In this document: positions 1-6,546 of the stretch, piece by piece
Position numbering within the stretch: the stretch's first letter is position 1
Layout: the number at the start of each line of letters is the position of its first letter
NCBI GenBank assembly: GCA_964598005.1
Contig: CAZRAL010000039.1
Location: forward strand, 1 to 26,190
Source: CAZRAL01 sp964598005
GTDB lineage: Bacteria > Pseudomonadota > Gammaproteobacteria > Burkholderiales > Usitatibacteraceae
Length of the DNA stretch: 26,190 bases
Direction of reading: 5' to 3'
Notes under the pieces: generated by a model
The model's input: only the letters and a program-made list of their open reading frames with translations
Databases searched by the model: none
What the model was told of the DNA's origin: nothing
Program-made: the position numbers and the translations under genes

Positions 1-52
1 ACAGTCACTTCTTCAAATCGGGTATCTGTCAGATCAAGTCGAAACTACTACA
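1..52. mobile_element. Probable insertion-sequence end at left edge
   Basis: Positions 26-52 are the exact reverse complement of 26139-26165. The outer tip reads inward from TG (TGTAGTAGTTTCGAC...), and the sequence beyond the shared 27 bp (1-25) differs from the sequence beyond the right-hand copy (26166-26190). This is how the left and right ends of one insertion sequence look when two copies face the window. The TG tip fits several DDE families, but I cannot assign one because no transposase is included. Confidence 0.5.
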
Positions 53-60
53 CCTCAATA

Positions 61-126
61 CCAAACATTTTCAATCCCCCTCGGCCCCCTCGCTTCGCTC
101 TCCCCCTTTTCAAAAGGGGGAGGTCT
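61..126. repeat. Truncated copy of the C-rich hairpin module (family A composite)
   Basis: This stretch matches 17106-17170 almost base for base (AAACATTTTCAATCCCC, then a CGCTTCGCTCTCCCCC segment, then a hairpin ending GGGGGAGG). The hairpin arms lie at 102-120. In the other copies this module sits inside a composite with TGATGTTACGC ends. Here the left part is missing at the insertion-sequence end (about position 52) and the right part fades out before comF. Confidence 0.7.
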
Positions 127-165
127 AATATATTTTTCAAACAACTGCTTAAAAAACAATCAATC

Positions 166-927
166 TTGCCTGTGCCAGCCCTGCTTCAGCGAATTATCCC
201 TTGGCTTAAAACAGCAATTTCGCAGGATTGCATACTCTGCGCGGCGACATTGCGCTCCGCAAATGTGCTGTGCCATCCTTGTTTATCGAGCTTGCCGAAA
301 AACGATGCCGATGTACCACGCTGCCCGCAATGTGCGCTTGCCAGCGATGGAGGGCAGACATGCGGGCAATGCCTGCGCGAAAACCCGTATTTTGACCGTA
401 CCACAGCAGCGTATCGTTATGCTTTTCCGCTCGATCGTTTGGTGCAAAGCGTCAAATTCAACGCTAATTTTGCGCTGATCGATATGCTGGCCGACGAGTT
501 GGTTGCGCAGATCAGGCAGTCGGAGCAGCGCTTGCCCGATTGCATTATGGCCATGCCATTGGGTAAAAAACGCCTGGCAGAACGCGGATTCAATCAGGCC
601 GCATTGTTGGCGGGCGCAGTAGGCCAGCGGCTTGGCGTAAAGGTCGATGTAACCGGGCTGCAGCGCAGCCGTGAAACAAAACCACAGTCCGGGCTGAAAT
701 GGAAGGCCCGAAGCAAAAATGTAAAAGATGCATTTCAATGTAACGCTCCCGCTGCGGGAAAGCGCGTCGCACTGCTCGACGATGTGATGACGACCGGGGC
801 CACGCTCAACGAAGCTGCAAAAACGCTCAAACAACACGGCGCGGCCGAGGTCAGTGCCTGGGTCATTGCGCGGGCAGATTTAAGAGCGGATGCGACGCCT
901 TACGAAGAGTTTGGCTTACATGTTTAA
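166..927 (+). CDS. comF: ComF-family phosphoribosyltransferase-like protein
   Basis: A 253-residue ComF/GntX-type protein. Family members are needed for DNA uptake during natural transformation in some bacteria; the exact reaction is not settled. The N-terminus has two four-cysteine clusters typical of the double zinc finger: C22/C25/C36/C39 and C53/C56/C66/C69. The C-terminal half is a type I phosphoribosyltransferase fold with RGFNQA at 140-145 and the PRPP-binding loop LLDDVMTTGATL at about 203-214. The start is a TTG at 166 without a clear Shine-Dalgarno sequence; an in-frame GTG at 172 is an alternative. It overlaps trmL by 8 nt, so the two are probably translated in a coupled way. Its upstream region is repeat and insertion-sequence material, so the native promoter may be lost. 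Confidence 0.93.
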   Translation: MPVPALLQRIIPWLKTAISQDCILCAATLRSANVLCHPCLSSLPKNDADVPRCPQCALASDGGQTCGQCLRENPYFDRTTAAYRYAFPLDRLVQSVKFNANFALIDMLADELVAQIRQSEQRLPDCIMAMPLGKKRLAERGFNQAALLAGAVGQRLGVKVDVTGLQRSRETKPQSGLKWKARSKNVKDAFQCNAPAAGKRVALLDDVMTTGATLNEAAKTLKQHGAAEVSAWVIARADLRADATPYEEFGLHV

Positions 928-1381
928 TGTGGTGCTCTACCAGCCGGAGATTCCGCCCAATACCGGTAATGTCATCCGGCTATGCGCCAATACTGGCGCG
1001 CAGTTACATTTGGTTTACCCCTTGGGATTCCGCTGGAACGATGCGCGTGTGAAGCGCGCAGGGCTGGATTATCACGAGTTCGCTGAAGTGAAACACCACG
1101 CTGATTGGCCTGCCTGTCAGGCGGTTTTAGCGGGAAAAAGAATGTTCGCCGTTTCAACCCGCGGCGCTATCGACTACAACCAGGTTAATTTTCTACCGGA
1201 CGATGTTTTTGTATTTGGCCCGGAAACACGCGGATTACCTGCGGAGTTGTTGATGGCTTTGCCTGCTGCGCAGCGATTGAAAATACCTATGCGCTCGGGG
1301 AGCCGCAGCCTTAATCTTTCCAACGCCGTCGCGGTTGTGGTCTATGAAGCGTGGCGGCAGCAGGAATTTGCAGGTGCTTGA
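920..1381 (+). CDS. trmL: tRNA (cytidine/uridine(34)-2'-O)-methyltransferase TrmL
   Basis: A SPOUT-class methyltransferase that in characterised bacteria methylates the ribose of the wobble nucleotide 34 in two leucine tRNAs using S-adenosylmethionine. The ATG at 920 gives 153 residues, close to the usual size. A frame extension up to 890 exists but adds nothing conserved. Family hallmarks are the N-terminal LYQPEIPPNTGN, the glycine loop VFGPETRGLP and the C-terminal knot region SLNLSNAVAVVVYEAW. It overlaps the end of comF by 8 nt, an arrangement common in betaproteobacteria. It is followed by about 215 bp holding an inverted repeat and a terminator shared with the converging TonB receptor gene. 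Confidence 0.95.
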   Translation: MFNVVLYQPEIPPNTGNVIRLCANTGAQLHLVYPLGFRWNDARVKRAGLDYHEFAEVKHHADWPACQAVLAGKRMFAVSTRGAIDYNQVNFLPDDVFVFGPETRGLPAELLMALPAAQRLKIPMRSGSRSLNLSNAVAVVVYEAWRQQEFAGA

Positions 1382-1408
1382 ATCGATAATCGGAGTTCAG
1401 GGTTATGT

Positions 1409-1507
1409 CATTCCGAGGAGCATGCGACGAGGAATCTGCTGTTTTTCCTTAAACACTTTTCGGAAGCCAAAGCAGATTCCTCACTACAAACCACGCAGTT
1501 CGGAATG
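1409..1507. repeat. Dispersed inverted repeat, family C
   Basis: The left arm begins CATTCCGAGGAGC and includes CGAGGAATCTGCT. The right arm carries AGCAGATTCCTC and ends GTTCGGAATG, so the ends pair imperfectly over about 30 nt each. A related shorter copy is at 5559-5599. It lies in the gap after trmL and could form a long stem in RNA. Confidence 0.6.
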
Positions 1508-1555
1508 CTGAGCTTTGGAAAAAAGGAAATCTGAAAATAAAAGAACGCAAAATAA

Positions 1556-1577
1556 AACGGGGCCAAAAGGCCCCGTT
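1556..1577. terminator. Bidirectional rho-independent terminator
   Basis: A perfect stem AACGGGGCC / GGCCCCGTT with an AAAA loop. On the minus strand it is followed by a GTTTTATTTTG tract and lies 20 nt after the stop codon of the TonB receptor gene. On the plus strand it is followed by GATTTTAT. It therefore probably ends both the converging receptor transcript and comF-trmL. Confidence 0.85.
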
Positions 1578-1597
1578 GATTTTATAAAAGTACTTTT

Positions 1598-4210
1598 TTA
1601 TTTGAACGTGTATTTCATGCCCACCGTGTAATAACGTCCACGCAGATCATTTTGGGTGAAATCATATCTGTTTGAATTTGAAGGATCGAAAGGCGGATCG
1701 GTATCCAGCAAATTTTGGATGCTTCCATACAGTTTCAGGTTTTTGAAACCATCATAAGAAGCAGAAATGTCATACTGTGCATAGCTGCCCACACGAGCCT
1801 GAGCAGGGGGTACAGCAACGCCCGTTTGATCGAAGGAATGTGTATACAGATAAGTCAAGGTGGTCGAGAAGTTATTTTTCTCCCAATTCAGCTTGAGATT
1901 GCCTTTGTAGCGTGGAATGCTGGTTCCAAATTCATTGGAATCAACATAATCGACTACATCTGCGTCAAGCGCGGGCACTGATTTATAGTGAGAAATATAG
2001 GTCCAGTCCCCGGAAACGGTGAACTTGCCCCAACCGTCAGTCTTGAAAATCTTGCGGAAATCGAAATCCACGCCAGATGTTTCAACAAACAAAAGATTGC
2101 GAAATTTATCGCTTATTGCAATCAATGTTCCGTCAGCGCCACGCAAAATCTGCCCGGGGAAGAAGGTGGGATTATCGACTATGTATTGAAACCCGTTTGA
2201 GCTAACAATATTATTCTGACGAATCTTGAACCAGGCTGCGCCTACATTAAAGTCGTCGCGTGGCTCAAAAACAAACCCCAGATTGTAATTGTTGGATTTT
2301 TCGGCTTTTAAATCCGGATTACCGGCAAATACCCCTGCGATAGTTACAGCACGGTTAAAGTTAGGTGAACCCTCGAATGTGTCAACTACGCCAACGAAAA
2401 ATGTGGAAGAGCTTTTTGCATTTTCAGGCAGGGTCGGTGCACGGAAGCCACGCGATACCGTACCACGAACGATCAGGCTTTTATCCGGCGTCCAGCGGAA
2501 GCCAGCTTTGGGCGAAAAAGCACTACCGAAATCGCTATAGCGATCCTGACGACCTGCCAGCTGGAATTCCAGATTTTTGGTGGCCGGTATGGACAATTCA
2601 GCAAATACAGCCGTACTGTTGCGGTCGCCGTCCGTTCCTGTAGCACCCTGACCAAGTACATGCCCCGTCGTCAGAAGTGCATCCGGCCGATCGTGGATCG
2701 ATTCCTTGCGGTACTCAATACCAGCGGCAAATCCCAATGGTCCCGCAGGTAATTGCCCGATTTCACTCGAAACTTTGAAGTCAACAAAGTCCAACTTAGA
2801 AGTTGACTGACGTGTTGGATTAATCCGCAAATCGGCAGCTTTAATGGTGCCCGCATCGGGATTCAGGAAATTATAAGTGCCATTGGCAATCGCGCTGCTT
2901 AGCACGAATGCATCGACGCGATTATTGTTAATTTGGTTAACTTCGTTTTTCGCACTGCCCAAGCCAGCTTCCCAATCCCAGTTGCCCATGGTGCCTTTCA
3001 ATCCAATCAACCCGCGGTAAGATTTGGAGTCGATATCTGAACTACGCGGGCCGACATCGAAAAAGGTGTAATTGATGCCCGTTGCTGTGGCCTTGCCGGG
3101 AATATTGCTGGGATTGTTGGCGGGCAGGGTGCCATTGATAATACGTACGCCTCCAGTCACCGGATCAAATGCAACCGAAGTTGGGCTAACAGCTGCAGGG
3201 GTAAAATTTTGGAAGCTCTTGTTATGGCTATACATGATTTCACCAAACCCGGACAGGGTGGGAGAAAATTCAATGGTGCCACGGGACAGAAACGCCATGC
3301 GCTCGGTTTCCGGAAACAGCGTCAGGTACGGGGCTATATTATAGGCGCATACCGTACCTGATGTGGCAAGTAGGGAGCCTGGAGTTTCAACTCCCGGATT
3401 GTATTTTCCGCAGGAAGAAAAGGGTTGACGTGGAGAAGTACGGTAAGTTGCGCCACTGGCCCAATCAAAATTTCCACCGGGGAAACGTCTGAAATCCTGA
3501 TCCTTGGTAAATTCCCGCTCGGACATCAGCAGCAAATCGCGCTTGAAGTAGTCGAAGGTAGCAAGAACGTTATAGCGGTCCTTCGCGATATCGCCCATTC
3601 CGCCTGCTGCGGTAAAGCGAAATTCGTCCAGTCCGCCTTCGCTAGAAGTCCCGGCACTGACATTCAACTCTGCGCCACTATAGTCTTTGCGCAGAATGAT
3701 ATTGATAACACCGCCAATGGCATCGGAGCCATATACAGCAGAGGCGCCGTCCTTGAGCACTTCGATGCGTTCGACCGCTGCGGATGGAATGCTATTCAGA
3801 TCGACATAGGTATCCTGCAAATTTTGTGCGAACCCGTAGTTAGCCATACGACGGCCATTCAGCAGCACCAGCGTGGCTTTTTGTCCCAATCCGCGTAATG
3901 AAGCGCCGGATGCGCCGGGAGAAAAACTGTTGCTGAATACCTCACTATAGCTACCGGCGGAATTGCTGGAAATGCTGCGCAACAATTCAGCAACGGTGGA
4001 TTTACCGGATTTTTCAATGTCTTCCTTGGAAAGAATCTGAACCGGTGCTACGCCTTCAGCATCGATACGCTTGATGTTGGAACCGGTCACTTCAATTTTT
4101 TCGACCTTTTGCGGCGTTTGCGCGTGGGCGGCAGTGGTGGCAGCAACAATGACACCGGCGCTAAATGTCTGCACCAATGCAAGTGACAATTTTTTCATCC
4201 TGATATTCAT
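1598..4210 (-). CDS. TonB-dependent outer-membrane receptor
   Basis: An 870-residue outer-membrane receptor that would import a ligand using TonB-ExbBD energy; the ligand cannot be read from sequence. The chosen ATG at 4210 has AAGGGG 8 nt upstream and starts a signal peptide ending AHAQ at about residue 31. An upstream frame extension to 4246 is rejected. After the signal come the IEVTGSNIKR segment, a plug domain (LRGLGQKATLVLLNGRRM and LKDGASAVYGSDAIGGVINII, about residues 50-170) and a long beta-barrel ending in YTVGMKYTFK, a typical aromatic outer-membrane C-terminus. The SNIKR-type plug is common in betaproteobacterial receptors for plant- or peptide-derived compounds, but no transporter, enzyme or regulator gene stands beside it. 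No Fur-box-like sequence was seen upstream. Confidence 0.95.
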   Translation of the reverse strand: MNIRMKKLSLALVQTFSAGVIVAATTAAHAQTPQKVEKIEVTGSNIKRIDAEGVAPVQILSKEDIEKSGKSTVAELLRSISSNSAGSYSEVFSNSFSPGASGASLRGLGQKATLVLLNGRRMANYGFAQNLQDTYVDLNSIPSAAVERIEVLKDGASAVYGSDAIGGVINIILRKDYSGAELNVSAGTSSEGGLDEFRFTAAGGMGDIAKDRYNVLATFDYFKRDLLLMSEREFTKDQDFRRFPGGNFDWASGATYRTSPRQPFSSCGKYNPGVETPGSLLATSGTVCAYNIAPYLTLFPETERMAFLSRGTIEFSPTLSGFGEIMYSHNKSFQNFTPAAVSPTSVAFDPVTGGVRIINGTLPANNPSNIPGKATATGINYTFFDVGPRSSDIDSKSYRGLIGLKGTMGNWDWEAGLGSAKNEVNQINNNRVDAFVLSSAIANGTYNFLNPDAGTIKAADLRINPTRQSTSKLDFVDFKVSSEIGQLPAGPLGFAAGIEYRKESIHDRPDALLTTGHVLGQGATGTDGDRNSTAVFAELSIPATKNLEFQLAGRQDRYSDFGSAFSPKAGFRWTPDKSLIVRGTVSRGFRAPTLPENAKSSSTFFVGVVDTFEGSPNFNRAVTIAGVFAGNPDLKAEKSNNYNLGFVFEPRDDFNVGAAWFKIRQNNIVSSNGFQYIVDNPTFFPGQILRGADGTLIAISDKFRNLLFVETSGVDFDFRKIFKTDGWGKFTVSGDWTYISHYKSVPALDADVVDYVDSNEFGTSIPRYKGNLKLNWEKNNFSTTLTYLYTHSFDQTGVAVPPAQARVGSYAQYDISASYDGFKNLKLYGSIQNLLDTDPPFDPSNSNRYDFTQNDLRGRYYTVGMKYTFK

Positions 4211-4362
4211 GCGTGAATCCCCTTCTAATAGTAAGTAAGCAGACAAAATACAACCAATCTTTAGCCTTCTGATAGGGCACTATTTATTTGAATCGATCCT
4301 CATATATAAGTTGTGAAAACAGCAACTTGAACGGACGTATCAAGATACTACAATGACGCCAA

Positions 4363-4384
4363 AAATGTTAAATTTCCAACATTT
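4363..4384. promoter_or_regulatory. Operator-like inverted repeat upstream of the TonB receptor
   Basis: The arms AAATGTT (4363-4369) and AACATTT (4378-4384) are separated by 8 nt, about 150 bp upstream of the receptor start. On the minus strand a TATAAT hexamer lies at 4418-4423, so the repeat would fall just downstream of a possible start site. The -35 match there is poor. A second small symmetric site, GTATC-AA-GATAC, lies near 4338-4349. Confidence 0.25.
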
Positions 4385-4504
4385 ATTTCGCAGAAACTGT
4401 TGCGTTAATACAACAAAATTATAGGCGGGGACTTGCGCAGGTTCAGACTAAGCAACCCATATCGATGTCAGCTTGAATGCGCCGTGCTAGCCAGTTGGCC
4501 AAAA

Positions 4505-4640
4505 TAGACTTTTTTCGAAACTTGCTACGCTCGACATAACGGCGTTGCACGGTGGCTCAAAATCCTCATTTACTCCCTTGTAAACTCCGGTTTTTCGCCG
4601 CTATGCGCTGGTCTTCGCTCGCGACAGTTTCGAAAGTCTA
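4505..4640 (+). mobile_element. MITE-like element, family B copy 1
   Basis: A 136-bp element with terminal inverted repeats, TAGACTTTTTTCGAAACT at the left and AGTTTCGAAAGTCTA at the right. It is about 90% identical over its length to the reverse complement of 7951-8095. The outermost TA at both ends fits a TA target duplication, the hallmark of IS630/Tc1-mariner-type insertion. It has no coding capacity. It is the main content of the roughly 530-bp gap between the receptor gene and hsp20; the rest holds weak promoter-like and operator-like sequence and no gene. Confidence 0.8.
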
Positions 4641-4696
4641 ATGTGGCAGCGAGGGAGGATTTGAAATACAGAATTTACCGAAGTACTTATAACCCC

Positions 4697-4719
4697 CCCG
4701 GCGAAAAGTTTTCGCCGGG
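4697..4719. terminator. Hairpin after hsp20
   Basis: A strong stem CCCGGCGAAAA / TTTTCGCCGGG lies 21 nt past the hsp20 stop on the minus strand. The following sequence (CCCC run, then TTATAAG) is not a classical T-tract, so termination strength is uncertain. Confidence 0.5.
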
Positions 4720-4740
4720 AAGCAATAGCCAGGATAGGTC

Positions 4741-5175
4741 TTATTGAATAGTAATGCGTTTGGCAGATGATTGGGCTTTTTTCGGCAGCACCAGAGTTAA
4801 TACACCATCGACATATTTGGCGTCGACTTGCGTCTCGTCAATTTCTTGGGGCAGGGAAAAACTGCGTGAGGCGCTACCGTAGACGCGTTCGCTATGAATA
4901 ACGCGCTCGCCTTCTTTCACTTCTGATTCACGTTTTACTTCTGCCGCGATAGAGACGGCATTGCCTTCGACTGAGACATGAATGTCTTCCTTTTTCACCC
5001 CGGGTATCAGGGCGCTGACGCGATAGGCATTGCTATCTTCACTGACATCCACTTTGATAGATTTCACGACATTGCGGTTATCTTGTGTGACGGGCCGCAA
5101 AAAGCCAGCGAATAAATTATCGAGACGATCGGCATAGTTAACCAGATCAGGATTCAAACGCATCAATGTATTCAT
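4741..5175 (-). CDS. Small heat-shock protein (Hsp20 / alpha-crystallin family)
   Basis: A 144-residue ATP-independent holdase that binds unfolding proteins and hands them to refolding chaperones. The alpha-crystallin domain spans about residues 37-132, with the conserved GVLTLVLPK at 124-132. The C-terminal I-x-I oligomerisation motif is I141-T-I143 (KRITIQ). The start is fixed by an excellent Shine-Dalgarno GGAGG (5181-5185 on the minus strand) 5 nt before the ATG; the longer frame to 5307 reads through the promoter and is rejected. A sigma-32-type promoter lies just upstream and a hairpin follows the stop, so it is probably a single-gene transcript. Confidence 0.95.
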   Translation of the reverse strand: MNTLMRLNPDLVNYADRLDNLFAGFLRPVTQDNRNVVKSIKVDVSEDSNAYRVSALIPGVKKEDIHVSVEGNAVSIAAEVKRESEVKEGERVIHSERVYGSASRSFSLPQEIDETQVDAKYVDGVLTLVLPKKAQSSAKRITIQ

Positions 5176-5220
5176 GGAAACCTCCAGATAAAAATTTGAA
5201 AAAAACAAACCGTGTTTCCT

Positions 5221-5248
5221 ATCTGGTGTTATGGCGCAAAATTTCAAG
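5221..5248 (-). promoter_or_regulatory. Sigma-32 (RpoH) promoter of hsp20
   Basis: On the minus strand the -35 element CTTGAAA (5242-5248) is a perfect sigma-32 match. It is followed after 13 nt by CACCAGAT (5221-5228), which matches CCCCATNT at most positions. The predicted start near 5214 gives a leader of about 38 nt to the hsp20 ATG. GGAAAC at the extreme 5' end could pair with GTTTCC beside the start codon, but this is weak. Confidence 0.7.
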
Positions 5249-5346
5249 TCCCGAATGGGCCTATGTCCATATAAGCAAGGCGATCGCGAAAAAGCGCCCT
5301 GTAACAAGCAAGGTGCACCTCGTTTTTGATGTTATTTTTACTGAGC

Positions 5347-5430
5347 TGATGTTACGCCCTGCTGAGGGAAAAACTTTTCACCGGAAAAAACGCTTTCATA
5401 GAAAAGTCGCTTTGCTACTGCGGAACATCA
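5347..5430 (-). repeat. Family A element, 84-bp unit (copy A1)
   Basis: Ends TGATGTTACGC (5347-5357) and GCGGAACATCA (5420-5430) are inverted repeats with one mismatch. It has exactly the same length as the unit at 25750-25833 and aligns with its reverse complement at roughly 80%. It lies upstream of the hsp20 promoter in the roughly 650-bp gap to trhO, which is filled by several repeat families and has no convincing gene. Confidence 0.8.
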
Positions 5431-5525
5431 TTGTTTCAGAAATCCATTACCAGCCTCCTCTTTTCTTCCAAAGGGAGATTTTCGGTGCTCATCGCCGGTA
5501 CAGCACCGCTCGATCTCCTCTCTGA

Positions 5526-5544
5526 CCCTCTTTGAAAAAGAGGG
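5526..5544. repeat. CCCTC/GAGGG hairpin module fragment
   Basis: CCCTCTTTGAAAAAGAGGG is the same hairpin that forms part of the family A composites at 17039-17059 and 25918-25938. Here it stands without the neighbouring composite sequence. Confidence 0.65.
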
Positions 5545-5558
5545 GAATCAGGGAAAAC

Positions 5559-5599
5559 AGCAGATTCCTCGACTTCGCTGTGCTACGCTCGGAATGACA
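5559..5599. repeat. Family C repeat, short copy
   Basis: The segment from AGCAGATTCCTCG to CTCGGAATGACA matches the arms of the inverted repeat at 1409-1507. It directly follows the hairpin fragment at 5526-5544. Confidence 0.55.
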
Positions 5600-5619
5600 G
5601 CCCAACGCATTGTTTCACT

Positions 5620-5762
5620 GCGCACGCGCTTAAAAATTTGTCGCCCTCGCCCGACTAAAGCGCTCGAGGGCAAGCTGCAGCGGGGGCCTAGTGACGTTTT
5701 TAAATTTGCAATAACGATTGATCAACAACGTCGCTGGATTCTCGCTTGCGCGGGAATGACGA
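5620..5762 (+). repeat. Family D repeat, copy 1
   Basis: It shares AAAAATTTGTCGCCCTCGCC, a CTAGTGACGTTTTTAAATTT-like segment and TCGCTGGATTC-CGC with 18856-19000. The central segment (CTCGAGGGCAAGCTGCAG) is in inverse orientation in the other copy. Its translation gives an open frame, but the frame is a property of the repeat and not evidence for a gene. Confidence 0.65.
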
Positions 5763-5769
5763 TGGCAGG

Positions 5770-5825
5770 TTATCATCGGAAAAGCCATTTTCATAGGGAA
5801 GCTGCTTTGCCTCTGCGTAACATCA
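5770..5825 (-). repeat. Family A element, right half (copy A2)
   Basis: It matches the last 55 bases or so of the reverse-complemented 84-bp unit, including CCATTTTCATAGGGAAGC and the terminal GCGTAACATCA (5815-5825). The left half is replaced by the family D repeat. The element ends one base before the TAA stop of trhO. Confidence 0.75.
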
Positions 5826-5826
5826 G

Positions 5827-6543
5827 TTACTGGGGTTGAAGCTCGGCGTTCAATGCGACGCGTTCGTCAAACACATAGCAGTTACCATTGAAGTGTGCCG
5901 TGCCACATTCTTCAAAATATTTGAGGATGCCGCCATCGAGCTGATAAACGTGTTCAAAGCCGTTTTTACGCATGAGCGGGGCGGCTTTTTCGCAGCGGAT
6001 GCCGCCCGTACAAAAGGTTACGATCGGTTTCTCTTTCAGTGCGGGATCTAATTGTTTGATTTTATTGGCAAAGCTACGAAAGTTATTCAAGCCAAGTTCG
6101 AGCGCTCCGACAAAGCTGCCATGCTCGATTTCAAACTGGTTGCGGGTATCCAGCAATACGACTTCCCGGCCCTCATCCAGCCAGGCCTTGAGTTGGCCCG
6201 CCGAAAGGCGTGGAGCGGGGTCACGGGAAGGGTCGATATCCGGTTGGCCAAGCGAGATGATTTCACGTTTGAGCTTTACCAGCAGTTTGCCAAAGGGCTG
6301 GCTTGCGGAATAACTTTCCTTGATTTCTAGGTTGGCAAAGGCGGGCATGGCGCGCAAAAAACGCAGAAAGTTATCCATGTTTTCGCGCGATCCGGCCAGA
6401 AACAGGTTGATGCCTTCATGCGCCAGCAGTATGGTGCCTTTGAGGTTTTGCGCCAGAGCATGTTCACGTAGCGAGGTGCGCAGAGTAGGGAGGTCGGAGA
6501 GGGAAACAAAGCGGTAGGCAGCAATGTTGACGATATGGTCCAT
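5827..6543 (-). CDS. trhO: tRNA uridine(34) hydroxylase TrhO (rhodanese family)
   Basis: A 238-residue YceA/TrhO-type protein. Characterised members hydroxylate uridine 34 of certain tRNAs with oxygen, the first step towards 5-carboxymethoxy/methoxyuridine at the wobble position. The N-terminal domain (about 1-95, with LKGTILLAHEGINLFLAG) is the family-specific part. The rhodanese domain (about 115-215) holds the active-site loop CTGGIRC with catalytic C178 and the conserved C184. It starts 3 nt after the hslU stop with no visible Shine-Dalgarno sequence, so it is probably translated by coupling and transcribed with hslVU. The TAA stop abuts a family A repeat end. Confidence 0.94.
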   Translation of the reverse strand: MDHIVNIAAYRFVSLSDLPTLRTSLREHALAQNLKGTILLAHEGINLFLAGSRENMDNFLRFLRAMPAFANLEIKESYSASQPFGKLLVKLKREIISLGQPDIDPSRDPAPRLSAGQLKAWLDEGREVVLLDTRNQFEIEHGSFVGALELGLNNFRSFANKIKQLDPALKEKPIVTFCTGGIRCEKAAPLMRKNGFEHVYQLDGGILKYFEECGTAHFNGNCYVFDERVALNAELQPQ

Positions 6544-6546
6544 GTT

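Noticed and set aside
283..837. 184-residue open frame on the minus strand
   Set aside because: Antisense to comF, which carries all family motifs.
3425..3898. 157-residue open frame on the plus strand
   Set aside because: Antisense to the plug and early barrel of the TonB receptor.
5166..5525. 119-residue plus-strand frame upstream of trhO
   Set aside because: It starts inside hsp20, crosses its promoter and a family A repeat, and has no recognisable motif.
5594..5839. Open frame of 81 codons in the hsp20-trhO gap
   Set aside because: It runs through family C, D and A repeats; a similar translation arises from the other D copy, so it reflects the repeat sequence.
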